From Lachnospiraceae bacterium (GTDB taxonomy: Bacteria > Bacillota_A > Clostridia > Lachnospirales > Lachnospiraceae), in NCBI GenBank assembly GCA_009774465.1, contig VSNT01000105.1:1-13729 (forward strand): 13,729 bases of DNA, given 5' to 3'. The notes under the pieces were generated by a model. The model did not search any database. It was not told the DNA's origin and saw nothing but the letters and a program-made list of their open reading frames with translations. Of the stretch, positions 1 to 6,773 are shown in pieces; within the stretch, counting starts at the first letter, position 1; each line of letters begins with the position of its first letter. A program made the position numbers and the translations under genes.

Positions 1-573
1 GCGGAGCTATGCGATCATCAGGCATTTGCGGCAAAGGCAAAGCTGGTGCTTGTTTTCTGTGCAGACTGCCGAAAGTGGTTGTCTTTTTATAAAGAAGCAG
101 GGCTGTCTCCCAGAAATCCCGGGGCGGGAGATCTGTTGTTAGCTGTTGAGGATGCGCTGATTGCAGCGCAGAATGCGGTAGTGGCGGCGCAGAGCCTGGG
201 AATTGGTTCCTGTTATATAGGGGATGTGATGGAAAATGGGGAGGAAATGAAGGGGCTTTTAGGGCTTCCGGAATACGTGTATCCGGCCTGTATGCTGGTA
301 TTTGGCTATCCCACGGATCAGCAGAAAGAGCGAAAAAAGCCGGAAAGATTTTCTTTGTCCGATATGGTCTGTGAAAATGTTTATCAGGATAAAAGTCCAA
401 AAGAAATCCGGAAGATGTTTTCAGGTCATACAGGAGAGCAGAATTATGATGAGTGGATGAAAGCATTTTGGAAGAGAAAGTATGAGTCAGATTTTTCAAG
501 AGAAATGAACCGTTCTATGGAAATGTATTTAAAGGAGTTTCTTGAAAAGGAAAAGGGCGTAAAAAAGGTTTGA
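1..573 (+). CDS. Nitroreductase-family flavoprotein, 5'-truncated by the window edge
   Basis: The frame is open from base 1 to the TGA at 571-573, so this is the C-terminal 190 residues of a longer protein; the in-frame GTG at 46 is internal, not a start. The segment LVLVFCADCRKW followed by GIGSCYIGDVMEN and YPACMLVFGYP matches the FMN- and dimer-contacting core of NfsA/Frp-type NAD(P)H-dependent nitroreductases. About 60 N-terminal residues, including the usual FMN phosphate-binding arginines, lie outside the window. The family reduces nitro-aromatics, quinones or flavin in the cytoplasm using NAD(P)H and bound FMN. The C-terminal extension (SGHTGEQNYDEW onward) is rich in charged residues and aromatic side chains. 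A MerR regulator follows after 69 bases. Family assignment is firm; the substrate is not known. Confidence 0.85.
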   Translation, partial: AELCDHQAFAAKAKLVLVFCADCRKWLSFYKEAGLSPRNPGAGDLLLAVEDALIAAQNAVVAAQSLGIGSCYIGDVMENGEEMKGLLGLPEYVYPACMLVFGYPTDQQKERKKPERFSLSDMVCENVYQDKSPKEIRKMFSGHTGEQNYDEWMKAFWKRKYESDFSREMNRSMEMYLKEFLEKEKGVKKV

Positions 574-600
574 CTCTGACATAGTGGCAGGCATTATGAT
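570..600 (+). promoter_or_regulatory. MerR-type promoter with 19-bp spacer, upstream of the MerR gene
   Basis: TTGACT (570-575) and TATGAT (595-600) are separated by 19 bp, longer than the usual 17. The spacer contains an imperfect dyad, CTGACA (576-581) against TGGCAG (585-590), 5 of 6 pairs with a 3-base centre. MerR-family activators are known to bind dyads inside 19-20 bp spacers and untwist the DNA. The -35 overlaps the nitroreductase stop codon. The regulator at 643 is inferred to control itself here. Confidence 0.7.
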
Positions 601-618
601 AAGGATGAGCTCAAAACA

Positions 619-632
619 CACATATATATGTG
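619..632. repeat. 14-bp perfect palindrome CACATATATATGTG
   Basis: A perfect self-complementary sequence lies in the expected 5' leader of the MerR gene, ending one base into the GAGGTG ribosome-binding region. It could be a protein site or a weak AU-rich hairpin; no function can be assigned. Confidence 0.6.
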
Positions 633-642
633 AGGTGAATTT

Positions 643-1470
643 ATGTTAAAAATTGGAGAATTTTCAAAATTGTCCAGAGTCAGTATTCGTATGCTTCACC
701 ACTATGATGAGATTGGATTGCTTAAGCCTGCGCAAATTGATTCTTTTACAGGGTATCGTTACTACAGGGAAGAACAGCTCCCCATAGCAGGAAGAATCAG
801 GGCACTTAAAGATATGGGATTTGGACTTGCCCACATTGGTGAGATTTTAAGCTGTTTTGAAGATCCTGTAAGATTGGAAAAATATCTTTGTAGTAAACAG
901 GCGGAGCTTGAAGCGGCAAAGGAAGTGGTAAACAGCAGAATACGACTCCTGGAAACAGCCAGAGAGAGGCTGAGAAAGGGTGTAAATACTATGAAATATG
1001 ATGTGACATTAAAAACACTTCCGGAAAGGTATGTTGCCAGTGTGCGCATGATATTATCCGGTTATGAACAGGAAGGGATGTTGTGGCAGGTAATGGGAAA
1101 AGAAACAGCCCACATGAAGCTGGTGCCTGCTGATCCATGTTATTGCAGTGTTACCTATCTGGATCAGGAATACAAAGAGTGCAATGTGGATGCAGAGGCT
1201 CAGAAAACGGTAAAAGGGCAGTATCAGGACACGGAGCATGTAAAATTTAAAACAGTACCGCCGCTCACATACGCATCTGCAACCTTTAAGGGCAGCTATG
1301 ATTTAATTGGAGAGGTAAACGAGGCAGTGGCAGAATGGGTGAGAGATAATGGTTATGAGTTTTCAGGGGCAATGTTTAATATCTATTATGTGACTCCAAA
1401 TGACACTTCAAATCCGGAGGAATACATTACGGAAGTCTGTTATCCGGTAAGGCGTTCTGCAAAAGGATAA
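643..1470 (+). CDS. MerR-family regulator with BmrR/GyrI-like effector domain
   Basis: This is a 275-residue transcription regulator. Residues 1-70 are a MerR winged helix (KIGEFSKLSRVSIRMLHHYDEIGLLKP, then GYRYY). Residues about 72-115 are a charged dimerisation helix rich in Glu, Ala and Arg. Residues about 117-272 form a GyrI/SOUL-like effector-binding domain, ending in YITEVCYPV; E264 sits where BmrR-type proteins place the glutamate that contacts cationic drugs. The ATG at 643 follows GAGGTG (632-637) at good spacing. The family activates promoters with overlong spacers upon binding lipophilic cations or similar ligands. The matching promoter lies just upstream, implying autoregulation. 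The neighbouring nitroreductase suggests a response to redox-active or aromatic compounds, which is inference. Confidence 0.9.
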   Translation: MLKIGEFSKLSRVSIRMLHHYDEIGLLKPAQIDSFTGYRYYREEQLPIAGRIRALKDMGFGLAHIGEILSCFEDPVRLEKYLCSKQAELEAAKEVVNSRIRLLETARERLRKGVNTMKYDVTLKTLPERYVASVRMILSGYEQEGMLWQVMGKETAHMKLVPADPCYCSVTYLDQEYKECNVDAEAQKTVKGQYQDTEHVKFKTVPPLTYASATFKGSYDLIGEVNEAVAEWVRDNGYEFSGAMFNIYYVTPNDTSNPEEYITEVCYPVRRSAKG

Positions 1471-1486
1471 AAAGAACTGGTGATTT

Positions 1487-1523
1487 AAGAGGCAGGAAAT
1501 TTGAGACAGATTTCCTGCCTTTT
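1487..1523 (+). terminator. Intrinsic terminator after the MerR gene
   Basis: GGCAGGAAAT (1491-1500) pairs perfectly with ATTTCCTGCC (1510-1519) around a 9-base loop. AAGA before and TTTT after extend the stem and provide the T-tract. It separates the MerR gene from the ATPase gene. The stem is nearly symmetric, so weak function on the - strand is also possible, but no - strand gene ends here. Confidence 0.85.
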
Positions 1524-1541
1524 AGAATTTTGTGACAGAAG

Positions 1542-1570
1542 TTGTAATTTTATTTTTTGGTGGTTATAAT
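1542..1570 (+). promoter_or_regulatory. Sigma-A-type promoter of the AAA+ ATPase gene
   Basis: TTGTAA (1542-1547) and a consensus TATAAT (1565-1570) are separated by exactly 17 bp. The promoter lies after the terminator at 1487-1523 and about 54 bases before the ATG at 1624, making the ATPase an independent transcription unit. Confidence 0.7.
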
Positions 1571-1612
1571 AAAAATGTGATTAAAAACACAAAAATCTTA
1601 ATAAAAATGTGA
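1567..1612. repeat. 14-bp direct repeat flanking the ATPase transcription start
   Basis: TAATAAAAATGTGA occurs at 1567-1580 and again, identically, at 1599-1612, 32 bp apart. The first copy overlaps the -10 hexamer and the second runs into the GAGG ribosome site at 1611-1614. This position would suit binding by a regulator at both the promoter and the leader, but could also be a local duplication. Confidence 0.6.
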
Positions 1613-1623
1613 GGACTGAATCT

Positions 1624-2973
1624 ATGAAACGATTTATTATGAAAAAGCTGTTAAACTGGAAGAACTCTCCCTACCGTAAGCCTCTGATCTTAAAGGGTGT
1701 GCGCCAGGTGGGTAAAACCTGGATTCTGAAAGAGTTCGGCAGGCGATATTATGAAAATACTGCTTATTTTAACTTTGATGAAAACGAGGAATACAGACAG
1801 TTTTTCGAAACTACCAAAGATGTTAACCGCATTCTGCAAAATCTGATGCTGGCCAGTGGTCAAAAAATCCTGCCTGAAAAGACTCTCATTATCTTTGATG
1901 AGGTGCAGGACTGCCCTAAGGTCATCAACTCCATGAAGTATTTCTGTGAGAACGCGCCCCAGTATCATATTGCCTGTGCCGGTTCTCTGTTGGGTATTGC
2001 TTTGGCCAGGCCATCTTCTTTTCCGGTAGGCAAAGTTAACTTCATGCAGATTGACGCTATGACCTTCTCAGAATTTTTGATTGCCAATGGGGACGAAAAC
2101 CTTGCTGTATATTTGGAAAATGTGAATGCCATTGAGCCCATTCCCGATGCTTTTTTTAATCCTCTGTACGAGAAATTGAAGATGTACTATGTCACTGGCG
2201 GTATGCCTGAATCCGTTCTGATGTGGACAGAAGCGCGTGATGTTTCTGCCATGCAGGAGGCACTGTCCGACATTATCGGCGCTTATGAGCGTGACTTTGC
2301 AAAGCACTCTGACATCAGTGAGTTTCCTAAGATCTCTATGATCTGGAAGTCCATACCCTCTCAACTGGCGAGAGAGAACAAAAAGTTTATATACAAGGTT
2401 GTTAAAGAGGGTGCAAGAGCCCGTGAATATGAGAACGCTCTGCAATGGCTGGTAGATGCCAGGCTGGTGCATAAGATCTACCGCAGCTCCACTCCCGGTC
2501 TGCCCATGACAGCTTATGATGATCTGTCTGCATTTAAGATATATCTGGTAGATGTGGGTTTGCTCCGACGCCTGGCTCAGCTGGCTCCTACGGCTTTTGG
2601 AGAAGGCAACCGCCTGTTTACTGAGTTTAAGGGCGCACTGACCGAGAATTTTGTACTTCAAACTCTGATTACGCAGTTTGAAGTGGTTCCTCGTTATTGG
2701 ACGCAGACCAATCCTCCCTATGAGGTGGATTTCCTGATTCAACGGGAGAATGATATTTTCCCTGTTGAGGTTAAATCCGAATCCAATACCTCCAGTAAAA
2801 GCCTCAAGAAGTTTAAAGAATTGTTTCCGGACAAGGTCAAGCTTCGTATCCGTTTTTCTCTTGATAATCTCAAATTGGATGGTGATGTGCTGAATATCCC
2901 ACTGTTTATGGCAGATCAGGCTGATGGACTAATTGGATTGGCGTTGGAACAAAAACCATTTATTTTTACTTGA
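1624..2973 (+). CDS. AAA+ ATPase with C-terminal DUF4143 (nuclease-like) domain
   Basis: The protein has 449 residues. Residues 21-125 form an AAA_14-type ATPase: Walker A GVRQVGKT (25-32), Walker B LIIFDEVQ (D92, E93) and AGSLLG (119-124) in the sensor-1 position. A helical, winged-helix-like middle part follows. Residues about 200-415 match DUF4143, with E341, EVDF (D369) and VEVK (E382, K384) arranged like a PD-(D/E)XK nuclease fold. The ATG at 1624 is chosen because GAGG (1611-1614) lies 9 bases upstream; the in-frame GTG at 1609 would overlap that site. The family is common in gut bacteria and archaea, cytoplasmic, and of unproven function. Arginine codons are 16 CGN to 6 AGR, the reverse of the neighbouring MerR and metal-pump genes, which suggests transfer. 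No partner gene is seen. Confidence 0.88.
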   Translation: MKRFIMKKLLNWKNSPYRKPLILKGVRQVGKTWILKEFGRRYYENTAYFNFDENEEYRQFFETTKDVNRILQNLMLASGQKILPEKTLIIFDEVQDCPKVINSMKYFCENAPQYHIACAGSLLGIALARPSSFPVGKVNFMQIDAMTFSEFLIANGDENLAVYLENVNAIEPIPDAFFNPLYEKLKMYYVTGGMPESVLMWTEARDVSAMQEALSDIIGAYERDFAKHSDISEFPKISMIWKSIPSQLARENKKFIYKVVKEGARAREYENALQWLVDARLVHKIYRSSTPGLPMTAYDDLSAFKIYLVDVGLLRRLAQLAPTAFGEGNRLFTEFKGALTENFVLQTLITQFEVVPRYWTQTNPPYEVDFLIQRENDIFPVEVKSESNTSSKSLKKFKELFPDKVKLRIRFSLDNLKLDGDVLNIPLFMADQADGLIGLALEQKPFIFT

Positions 2974-2998
2974 CAAATTCACATACCTATTTTAATAT
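2970..2998 (+). promoter_or_regulatory. Promoter of the metal-efflux operon
   Basis: A perfect -35 TTGACA (2970-2975) is followed after 17 bp by TAATAT (2993-2998). The -35 contains the TGA stop codon (2971-2973) of the preceding ATPase gene. The ArsR-type operator begins three bases after the -10, so a bound repressor would block polymerase. Confidence 0.75.
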
Positions 2999-3000
2999 AA

Positions 3001-3024
3001 ACATATGAACAGTTGTTCAAATGT
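3001..3024. promoter_or_regulatory. ArsR/SmtB-type operator (inverted repeat)
   Basis: The two 12-base halves ACATATGAACAG (3001-3012) and TTGTTCAAATGT (3013-3024) are inverted repeats with 10 of 12 positions paired. The core TGAACA...TGTTCA is the known consensus of the SmtB/CadC/CzrA family. Its place over the expected transcription start fits repression by the regulator encoded at 3049, released by metal. Confidence 0.85.
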
Positions 3025-3048
3025 AAATAGGCGCAAAGGAGGTACCAC

Positions 3049-3411
3049 ATGGCTGTCAATGATGTAGAATGCTGTGAAACATTTCAAACCCATGAGGAGC
3101 TTTTAAAGCTTGTAAATGAGCAGATGCCGGATGAGGATGAGTTGTATGATTTAGCGGAGCTTTTTAAGGTGTTTGGTGATTCCACCAGAATCCGGATACT
3201 GTATGTTCTTTTTGAGGCGGAAGTCTGTGTATGTGATCTGGCGGAGACATTAAATATGACGCAGTCGGCAATTTCCCACCAGTTGAAAATCTTAAAGCAG
3301 TCCAGACTGGTGAAAGGAAGACGGGAAGGAAAATCTGTTTTTTATTCTCTGGCGGACAGTCATGTGAGGACGATTATTGCCCAGGGAAGAGAGCACATTG
3401 TAGAAAAATAA
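3049..3411 (+). CDS. ArsR/SmtB-family metal-sensing repressor (CadC/SmtB-like)
   Basis: This is a 120-residue winged-helix repressor. The DNA-reading helix is TQSAISHQLKILKQSRLVKGRREGK (71-95). Two metal sites are visible. The first is C60-V-C62-D at the start of helix 3 plus N-terminal C8 and C9, as in the thiol-rich alpha-3N site of CadC, which binds Cd, Pb or Bi. The second is D103, H105, H116 and E119, exactly the D-x-H-x10-H-x2-E pattern of the alpha-5 zinc site in SmtB and CadC. The ATG at 3049 follows AAAGGAGG (3035-3042) by 6 bases. The gene begins a three-gene operon with a metallochaperone and a P1B ATPase and lies behind its own operator, so it is inferred to be a Zn/Cd/Pb-responsive autorepressor. 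A cadC or czrA symbol would go beyond the evidence. Confidence 0.93.
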   Translation: MAVNDVECCETFQTHEELLKLVNEQMPDEDELYDLAELFKVFGDSTRIRILYVLFEAEVCVCDLAETLNMTQSAISHQLKILKQSRLVKGRREGKSVFYSLADSHVRTIIAQGREHIVEK

Positions 3412-3425
3412 AAAGGAGAAAAGGA

Positions 3426-3644
3426 ATGAAAAAGAAATTTAAACTGGAAGATTTGGATTGTGCCAATTGTGCAGCAAAAATGGAAGAGGCAATTAAAAAA
3501 ATAGAAGGGGTAAATGATGCAACCGTCAGTTTTCTTGCGCAGAAAATGACGATTGATGCACAGGATGATAAATTTGATGAGATTATGAAGGAAGTTGTGA
3601 AGGTCTGCACAAAGGTTGAGCCTGATTGCAAAATTTTAATGTAG
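3426..3644 (+). CDS. Stand-alone HMA-domain metal-binding protein
   Basis: The protein has 72 residues and is a complete ferredoxin-like HMA domain with nothing else. The metal-binding loop is D11-C12-A-N-C15; Asp before the CxxC is typical of Zn/Cd/Pb-type HMA domains rather than copper ones, which usually have Met-x-Cys. C61 and C68 near the C-terminus are additional possible thiol ligands. The ATG at 3426 has GGAG upstream (3414-3417). It lies 14 bases after the repressor and 37 bases before the P1B ATPase, whose own N-terminal HMA domain is missing. The domain therefore probably acts in trans as the pump's cytoplasmic metal donor or regulatory domain. CopZ-type copper chaperone is the alternative. 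Confidence 0.88.
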   Translation: MKKKFKLEDLDCANCAAKMEEAIKKIEGVNDATVSFLAQKMTIDAQDDKFDEIMKEVVKVCTKVEPDCKILM

Positions 3645-3681
3645 TTTCAAATACTGCAAATAGGAAGGGAGGAGACTTACA

Positions 3682-5553
3682 ATGACAAAAAAACAGAAAA
3701 ATATGCTTACACGAATTATTGTCACCTTTATTCTGTTTGTGGTGTTAATGGTTTGTGAGCACACAGGGATGCTTGAAGCAATAGAAAACACATGGATTTT
3801 ATTTGTGATATATTTGATTCCTTATCTGGTGATTGGATACGATATTGTATATAAGGCAGCCAGAAATATAAGTCATGGTCAGGTGTTTGACGAAAATTTT
3901 CTGATGATGATAGCAACTTTTGGTGCATTTGGGGTAAAGGAATATTCGGAAGCGGTTGCAGTGATGATTTTTTATCAGGTAGGGGAACTGTTTCAGGGAT
4001 ATGCAGTGGGAAAATCCCGCCAGTCCATCTCAGATATGATGGATATTTGTCCGGAGTATGCCAATCTTGAAGTGGATGGAAAGTTGGAGCAGGTAGATCC
4101 GGATGATGTGGAGCCTGACAGTATCATAGTAATTAAGCCGGGAGAGAGGATTCCTCTTGACGGAGTTGTAGTGGAAGGGGAATCTCTGATTGATACAGCA
4201 GCGCTTACCGGAGAATCTGTTCCAAGGAAGGCTTCTGTGGGAGATGAAATTATCAGCGGCTGTGTAAATGGAAGCAGTACGTTAAAGGTAAGGACGACAA
4301 AGGAATTTGAGGATTCTACCGTTGCCAGGATATTGGAACTGGTGGAAAATGCCAGCAGTAAAAAGGCAAAAATGGAAAATTTCATTACCAAATTTGCCAG
4401 GTATTATACGCCGATTGTTACCATTGGCGCTGCATTACTGGCAGTACTGCCGCCCCTAATTTTAGGCGGTGGCTGGGGAGAATGGATTCAGAGGGCATGT
4501 ATCTTTCTGGTTATTTCCTGTCCCTGCGCATTGGTGATTTCTGTTCCGTTAGGCTTCTTTGGCGGAATTGGAGCAGCCTCTAAAATAGGTGTTCTGGTAA
4601 AGGGAAGCAACTATTTAGAAGCAGTTGCAGAAATGACTACCATTGTATTTGACAAGACAGGTACATTGACCAAAGGCGAATTTAAAGTGCAGGAGATTTG
4701 GCCTGTGAACTGTGAAAAGGAAGCGCTTTTGGAACTGGCAGCTTTAGGGGAAGGATATTCCACCCACCCCATTGCCGGCTCCATCAAAGAAGCATATGGA
4801 AAAGAAGTTGATTTAAACCGCATTGGTCAGGCGGAAGAAATTGCAGGTCACGGCATCTGTATTCCTATTGACGGAAAAGAAGCTCTGGTGGGAAATGAAA
4901 AGCTGATGAAAGCCAGAGGAATTGAATATACCCCATGTGAAAAAGCAGGCACCATCGTTTATGTTGCACAAAGCGGCGCTTTTAAAGGGGCAATTGTCAT
5001 TTCTGATTCAGTTAAGGATGGCGCCGGGGAAGCCATACGAAGCATGAAACAGGTAGGAGTAAAAAAATGCGTTATGCTTACCGGTGACGGATATGGCGCG
5101 GCAAAGGCAGCAGCAAAGGAACTTGGAATTGATGAAGTATATGCGCAGCTTCTTCCCGGAGATAAGGTGGCAAAGGTTGAAGAGCTTTTGAATGGTCAGA
5201 AAGGAAAAGAAAAGCTGGCCTTTGCGGGAGATGGAATTAATGACGCACCGGTGCTGACCAGAGCAGATGTGGGCATTGCGATGGGAAGCATGGGCTCAGA
5301 TGCGGCAATTGAGGCAGCAGACGTAGTTTTAATGGATGATGATGTACGAAAAATTGCCCAGGTTGTTAAAATTTCCAGAAAGACCTTGAGAATTGTAAAG
5401 CAGAATATTGTTTTTGCCCTGTCTGTAAAGGCACTGGTGCTGCTTCTTGGAGCCCTTGGTATGGCCAATATGTGGGAAGCTGTATTTGCGGATGTGGGAG
5501 TTTCCGTTATTGCAATTTTAAATGCCATGCGCACATTAAAAACCACAGATTAA
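3682..5553 (+). CDS. P1B-2-type heavy-metal (Zn/Cd/Pb) translocating ATPase
   Basis: A 623-residue membrane pump exporting divalent soft metals at the cost of ATP. It shows TGES (176-179, actuator), CPC in the transport helix (C280, P281, C282), DKTGT with phosphorylated D324, the HP pair H362-P363 of the nucleotide domain, MLTGDG (465-470) and GDGIND (516-521). In the last two helices K583 (SVKALVLLLG) and D604 (FADVGVSV) match the Lys and Asp that set Zn/Cd/Pb specificity in ZntA. Hydrophobic segments near 11-27, 38-56, 72-107, 241-262, 272-295 and 573-615 fit the eight-helix fold. ZntA and CadA usually carry one or two HMA domains in front; here the N-terminus begins almost directly with helix 1 and the HMA is a separate gene. 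GGGAGGAG (3668-3675) supports the ATG at 3682. Confidence 0.95.
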   Translation: MTKKQKNMLTRIIVTFILFVVLMVCEHTGMLEAIENTWILFVIYLIPYLVIGYDIVYKAARNISHGQVFDENFLMMIATFGAFGVKEYSEAVAVMIFYQVGELFQGYAVGKSRQSISDMMDICPEYANLEVDGKLEQVDPDDVEPDSIIVIKPGERIPLDGVVVEGESLIDTAALTGESVPRKASVGDEIISGCVNGSSTLKVRTTKEFEDSTVARILELVENASSKKAKMENFITKFARYYTPIVTIGAALLAVLPPLILGGGWGEWIQRACIFLVISCPCALVISVPLGFFGGIGAASKIGVLVKGSNYLEAVAEMTTIVFDKTGTLTKGEFKVQEIWPVNCEKEALLELAALGEGYSTHPIAGSIKEAYGKEVDLNRIGQAEEIAGHGICIPIDGKEALVGNEKLMKARGIEYTPCEKAGTIVYVAQSGAFKGAIVISDSVKDGAGEAIRSMKQVGVKKCVMLTGDGYGAAKAAAKELGIDEVYAQLLPGDKVAKVEELLNGQKGKEKLAFAGDGINDAPVLTRADVGIAMGSMGSDAAIEAADVVLMDDDVRKIAQVVKISRKTLRIVKQNIVFALSVKALVLLLGALGMANMWEAVFADVGVSVIAILNAMRTLKTTD

Positions 5554-5573
5554 CACGAAAAAAGAGGGTGCTG

Positions 5574-5589
5574 CCTGACGACAGGTTTT
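5574..5589 (+). terminator. Possible weak terminator after the metal pump gene
   Basis: CCTG (5574-5577) pairs with CAGG (5582-5585) around ACGA, followed by TTTT, with an A-run upstream at 5559-5564. The stem is short, so this is only a candidate end for the metal operon; no better hairpin is visible before the next promoter. Confidence 0.35.
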
Positions 5590-5603
5590 GTTCATAAAGG
5601 CAC

Positions 5604-5632
5604 TTGAGTCTGTTTCCGGGGTATGTTACAAT
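5604..5632 (+). promoter_or_regulatory. Promoter of the FG-GAP / two-component operon
   Basis: TTGAGT (5604-5609) and TACAAT (5627-5632) are 17 bp apart, and TGT directly before the -10 makes it an extended -10 promoter. It lies about 46 bases upstream of the first gene of the operon. The -10 is embedded in an inverted repeat (5625-5642). Confidence 0.7.
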
Positions 5633-5642
5633 AATTTGTAAC
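5625..5642. promoter_or_regulatory. Inverted repeat over the -10 (candidate operator)
   Basis: GTTACAA (5625-5631) and TTGTAAC (5636-5642) are perfect inverted arms around TAAT. The site covers the -10 and the expected start of transcription, a typical position for repression. It does not resemble the 11-bp TGATG repeats found at 9668, so a different regulator is likely if it is functional. Confidence 0.5.
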
Positions 5643-5678
5643 CTGTATCAGAAACAAAAGAGAAGCCGGTGACGTCTG

Positions 5679-6773
5679 TTGAAAAAGAGAATTTTACATT
5701 TTACAACATTATTTTGTATTTGTTTTGTATTTTTTTGGTTCTCATTCTCTATTTATGCCTATGGCGAGGAAGATACGAAAGCGTTGCAGATAGCTTATGA
5801 AAGCTATCAGCAGCGCTTTTTGCAGATAAATACAAGATGGCAGATAGACGGGGCAGGATTTCAGGTGATAGAGGAGCAGGTTTTTCCCATAGAAACAAAA
5901 AGCTATGGGCAGGTTTTTATGGTACCTGCCATCGACAGGGAATATCACAGGCTTGTTCTGTTTTTTGCCAGAGAAAACGGAACCATTGTGTTTAAGACGG
6001 ACCAGCTTGAATGTAATAACCGCAATCCGGGAAAACTGGAACAGCCGGTTGCGGAGCTGACAGCAGTTTCCTTTCAGGAGCTGAACAGAGATGGAAAGAT
6101 GGACATTATACTGATTGTGACCTGCATCAACAGCAGCGGTTCTTATAAGGGAAATCCTTATAAAATTGGGGAAGTGCTGTTTCAGAATGATCAGGGATTT
6201 TATCGGGATTATCGGATATCAGATAAGATTAACCGGTTCAGTATGAATAAAAGTGCCAAATGTATTGCTGCATTTGTGAAGGGAGGCTATTCTACGGAAT
6301 TTCTGTATACTGCTTCTACCAAACAGGAACTTTTATCCCACGGATTTGAAATTGCCAGAGAGCAGTGCTATTACAGACAGTTTGAAAAGCTTGGCAGGCT
6401 TGAGGTGGTGCCGGGCACCTATACAATGGCGGATTTTGCCACCTTTATGATTTACCTGATTAATGAGCAGGGGGACATTGTGTGGAGCTTTCAGCCAATG
6501 GGAGATTATGATAATCTCTATGCATTAAAAGGCATTACCTGTAAGGATATTGACGGAGACGGGATGAAGGATCTGCTTGTGCTTGCCCGCTACAGCTATG
6601 AAGGGCAGGGAAATGAACTGATTGTGGAAAGTGATTATTCGGTTTATTACCAGCGCACCGGAGGCTTTTATAAGGATACGGAACTGGTAAGGCAGAATCC
6701 ATGCAGTGATGAGGATACGGTGGCGGCGCTGGTAGAGAGGGCAAGAGCTTATTGGGGGTGGAAGGTAGAATGA
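5679..6773 (+). CDS. Secreted FG-GAP/VCBS-like protein heading a two-component operon
   Basis: The protein has 364 residues. The start is TTG at 5679: an in-frame TGA at 5670-5672 excludes longer forms starting further upstream, and GGTGA (5668-5672) gives a ribosome site. Residues 4-24 are strongly hydrophobic and followed by IYAYGEE, a probable signal peptide cut near A27. The mature part carries two calcium-loop-like motifs of the FG-GAP/VCBS type, NRDGKMD (136-142) and DIDGDGMKD (290-298), each followed by a short hydrophobic beta strand, suggesting a partial beta-propeller outside the cell. Its TGA overlaps the ATG of the response regulator (ATGA), so translation is probably coupled. The setting suggests a ligand- or envelope-sensing partner of the kinase; this is inference. 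No catalytic motif was recognised. Confidence 0.82.
   Translation: MKKRILHFTTLFCICFVFFWFSFSIYAYGEEDTKALQIAYESYQQRFLQINTRWQIDGAGFQVIEEQVFPIETKSYGQVFMVPAIDREYHRLVLFFARENGTIVFKTDQLECNNRNPGKLEQPVAELTAVSFQELNRDGKMDIILIVTCINSSGSYKGNPYKIGEVLFQNDQGFYRDYRISDKINRFSMNKSAKCIAAFVKGGYSTEFLYTASTKQELLSHGFEIAREQCYYRQFEKLGRLEVVPGTYTMADFATFMIYLINEQGDIVWSFQPMGDYDNLYALKGITCKDIDGDGMKDLLVLARYSYEGQGNELIVESDYSVYYQRTGGFYKDTELVRQNPCSDEDTVAALVERARAYWGWKVE

Noticed and set aside
1609..1623. GTG at 1609 as the ATPase start
   Set aside because: It would place the start over the GAGG ribosome site that is correctly spaced for ATG 1624.
2068..2742. A 224-codon open frame on the - strand inside the ATPase gene
   Set aside because: It mirrors a gene with intact Walker and DUF4143 motifs, has no ribosome site evidence and its translation shows no family features.
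6752..6769. TTG at 6752 as the response regulator start
   Set aside because: It adds six residues before the conserved receiver start and loses the ATGA coupling junction seen at 6770.
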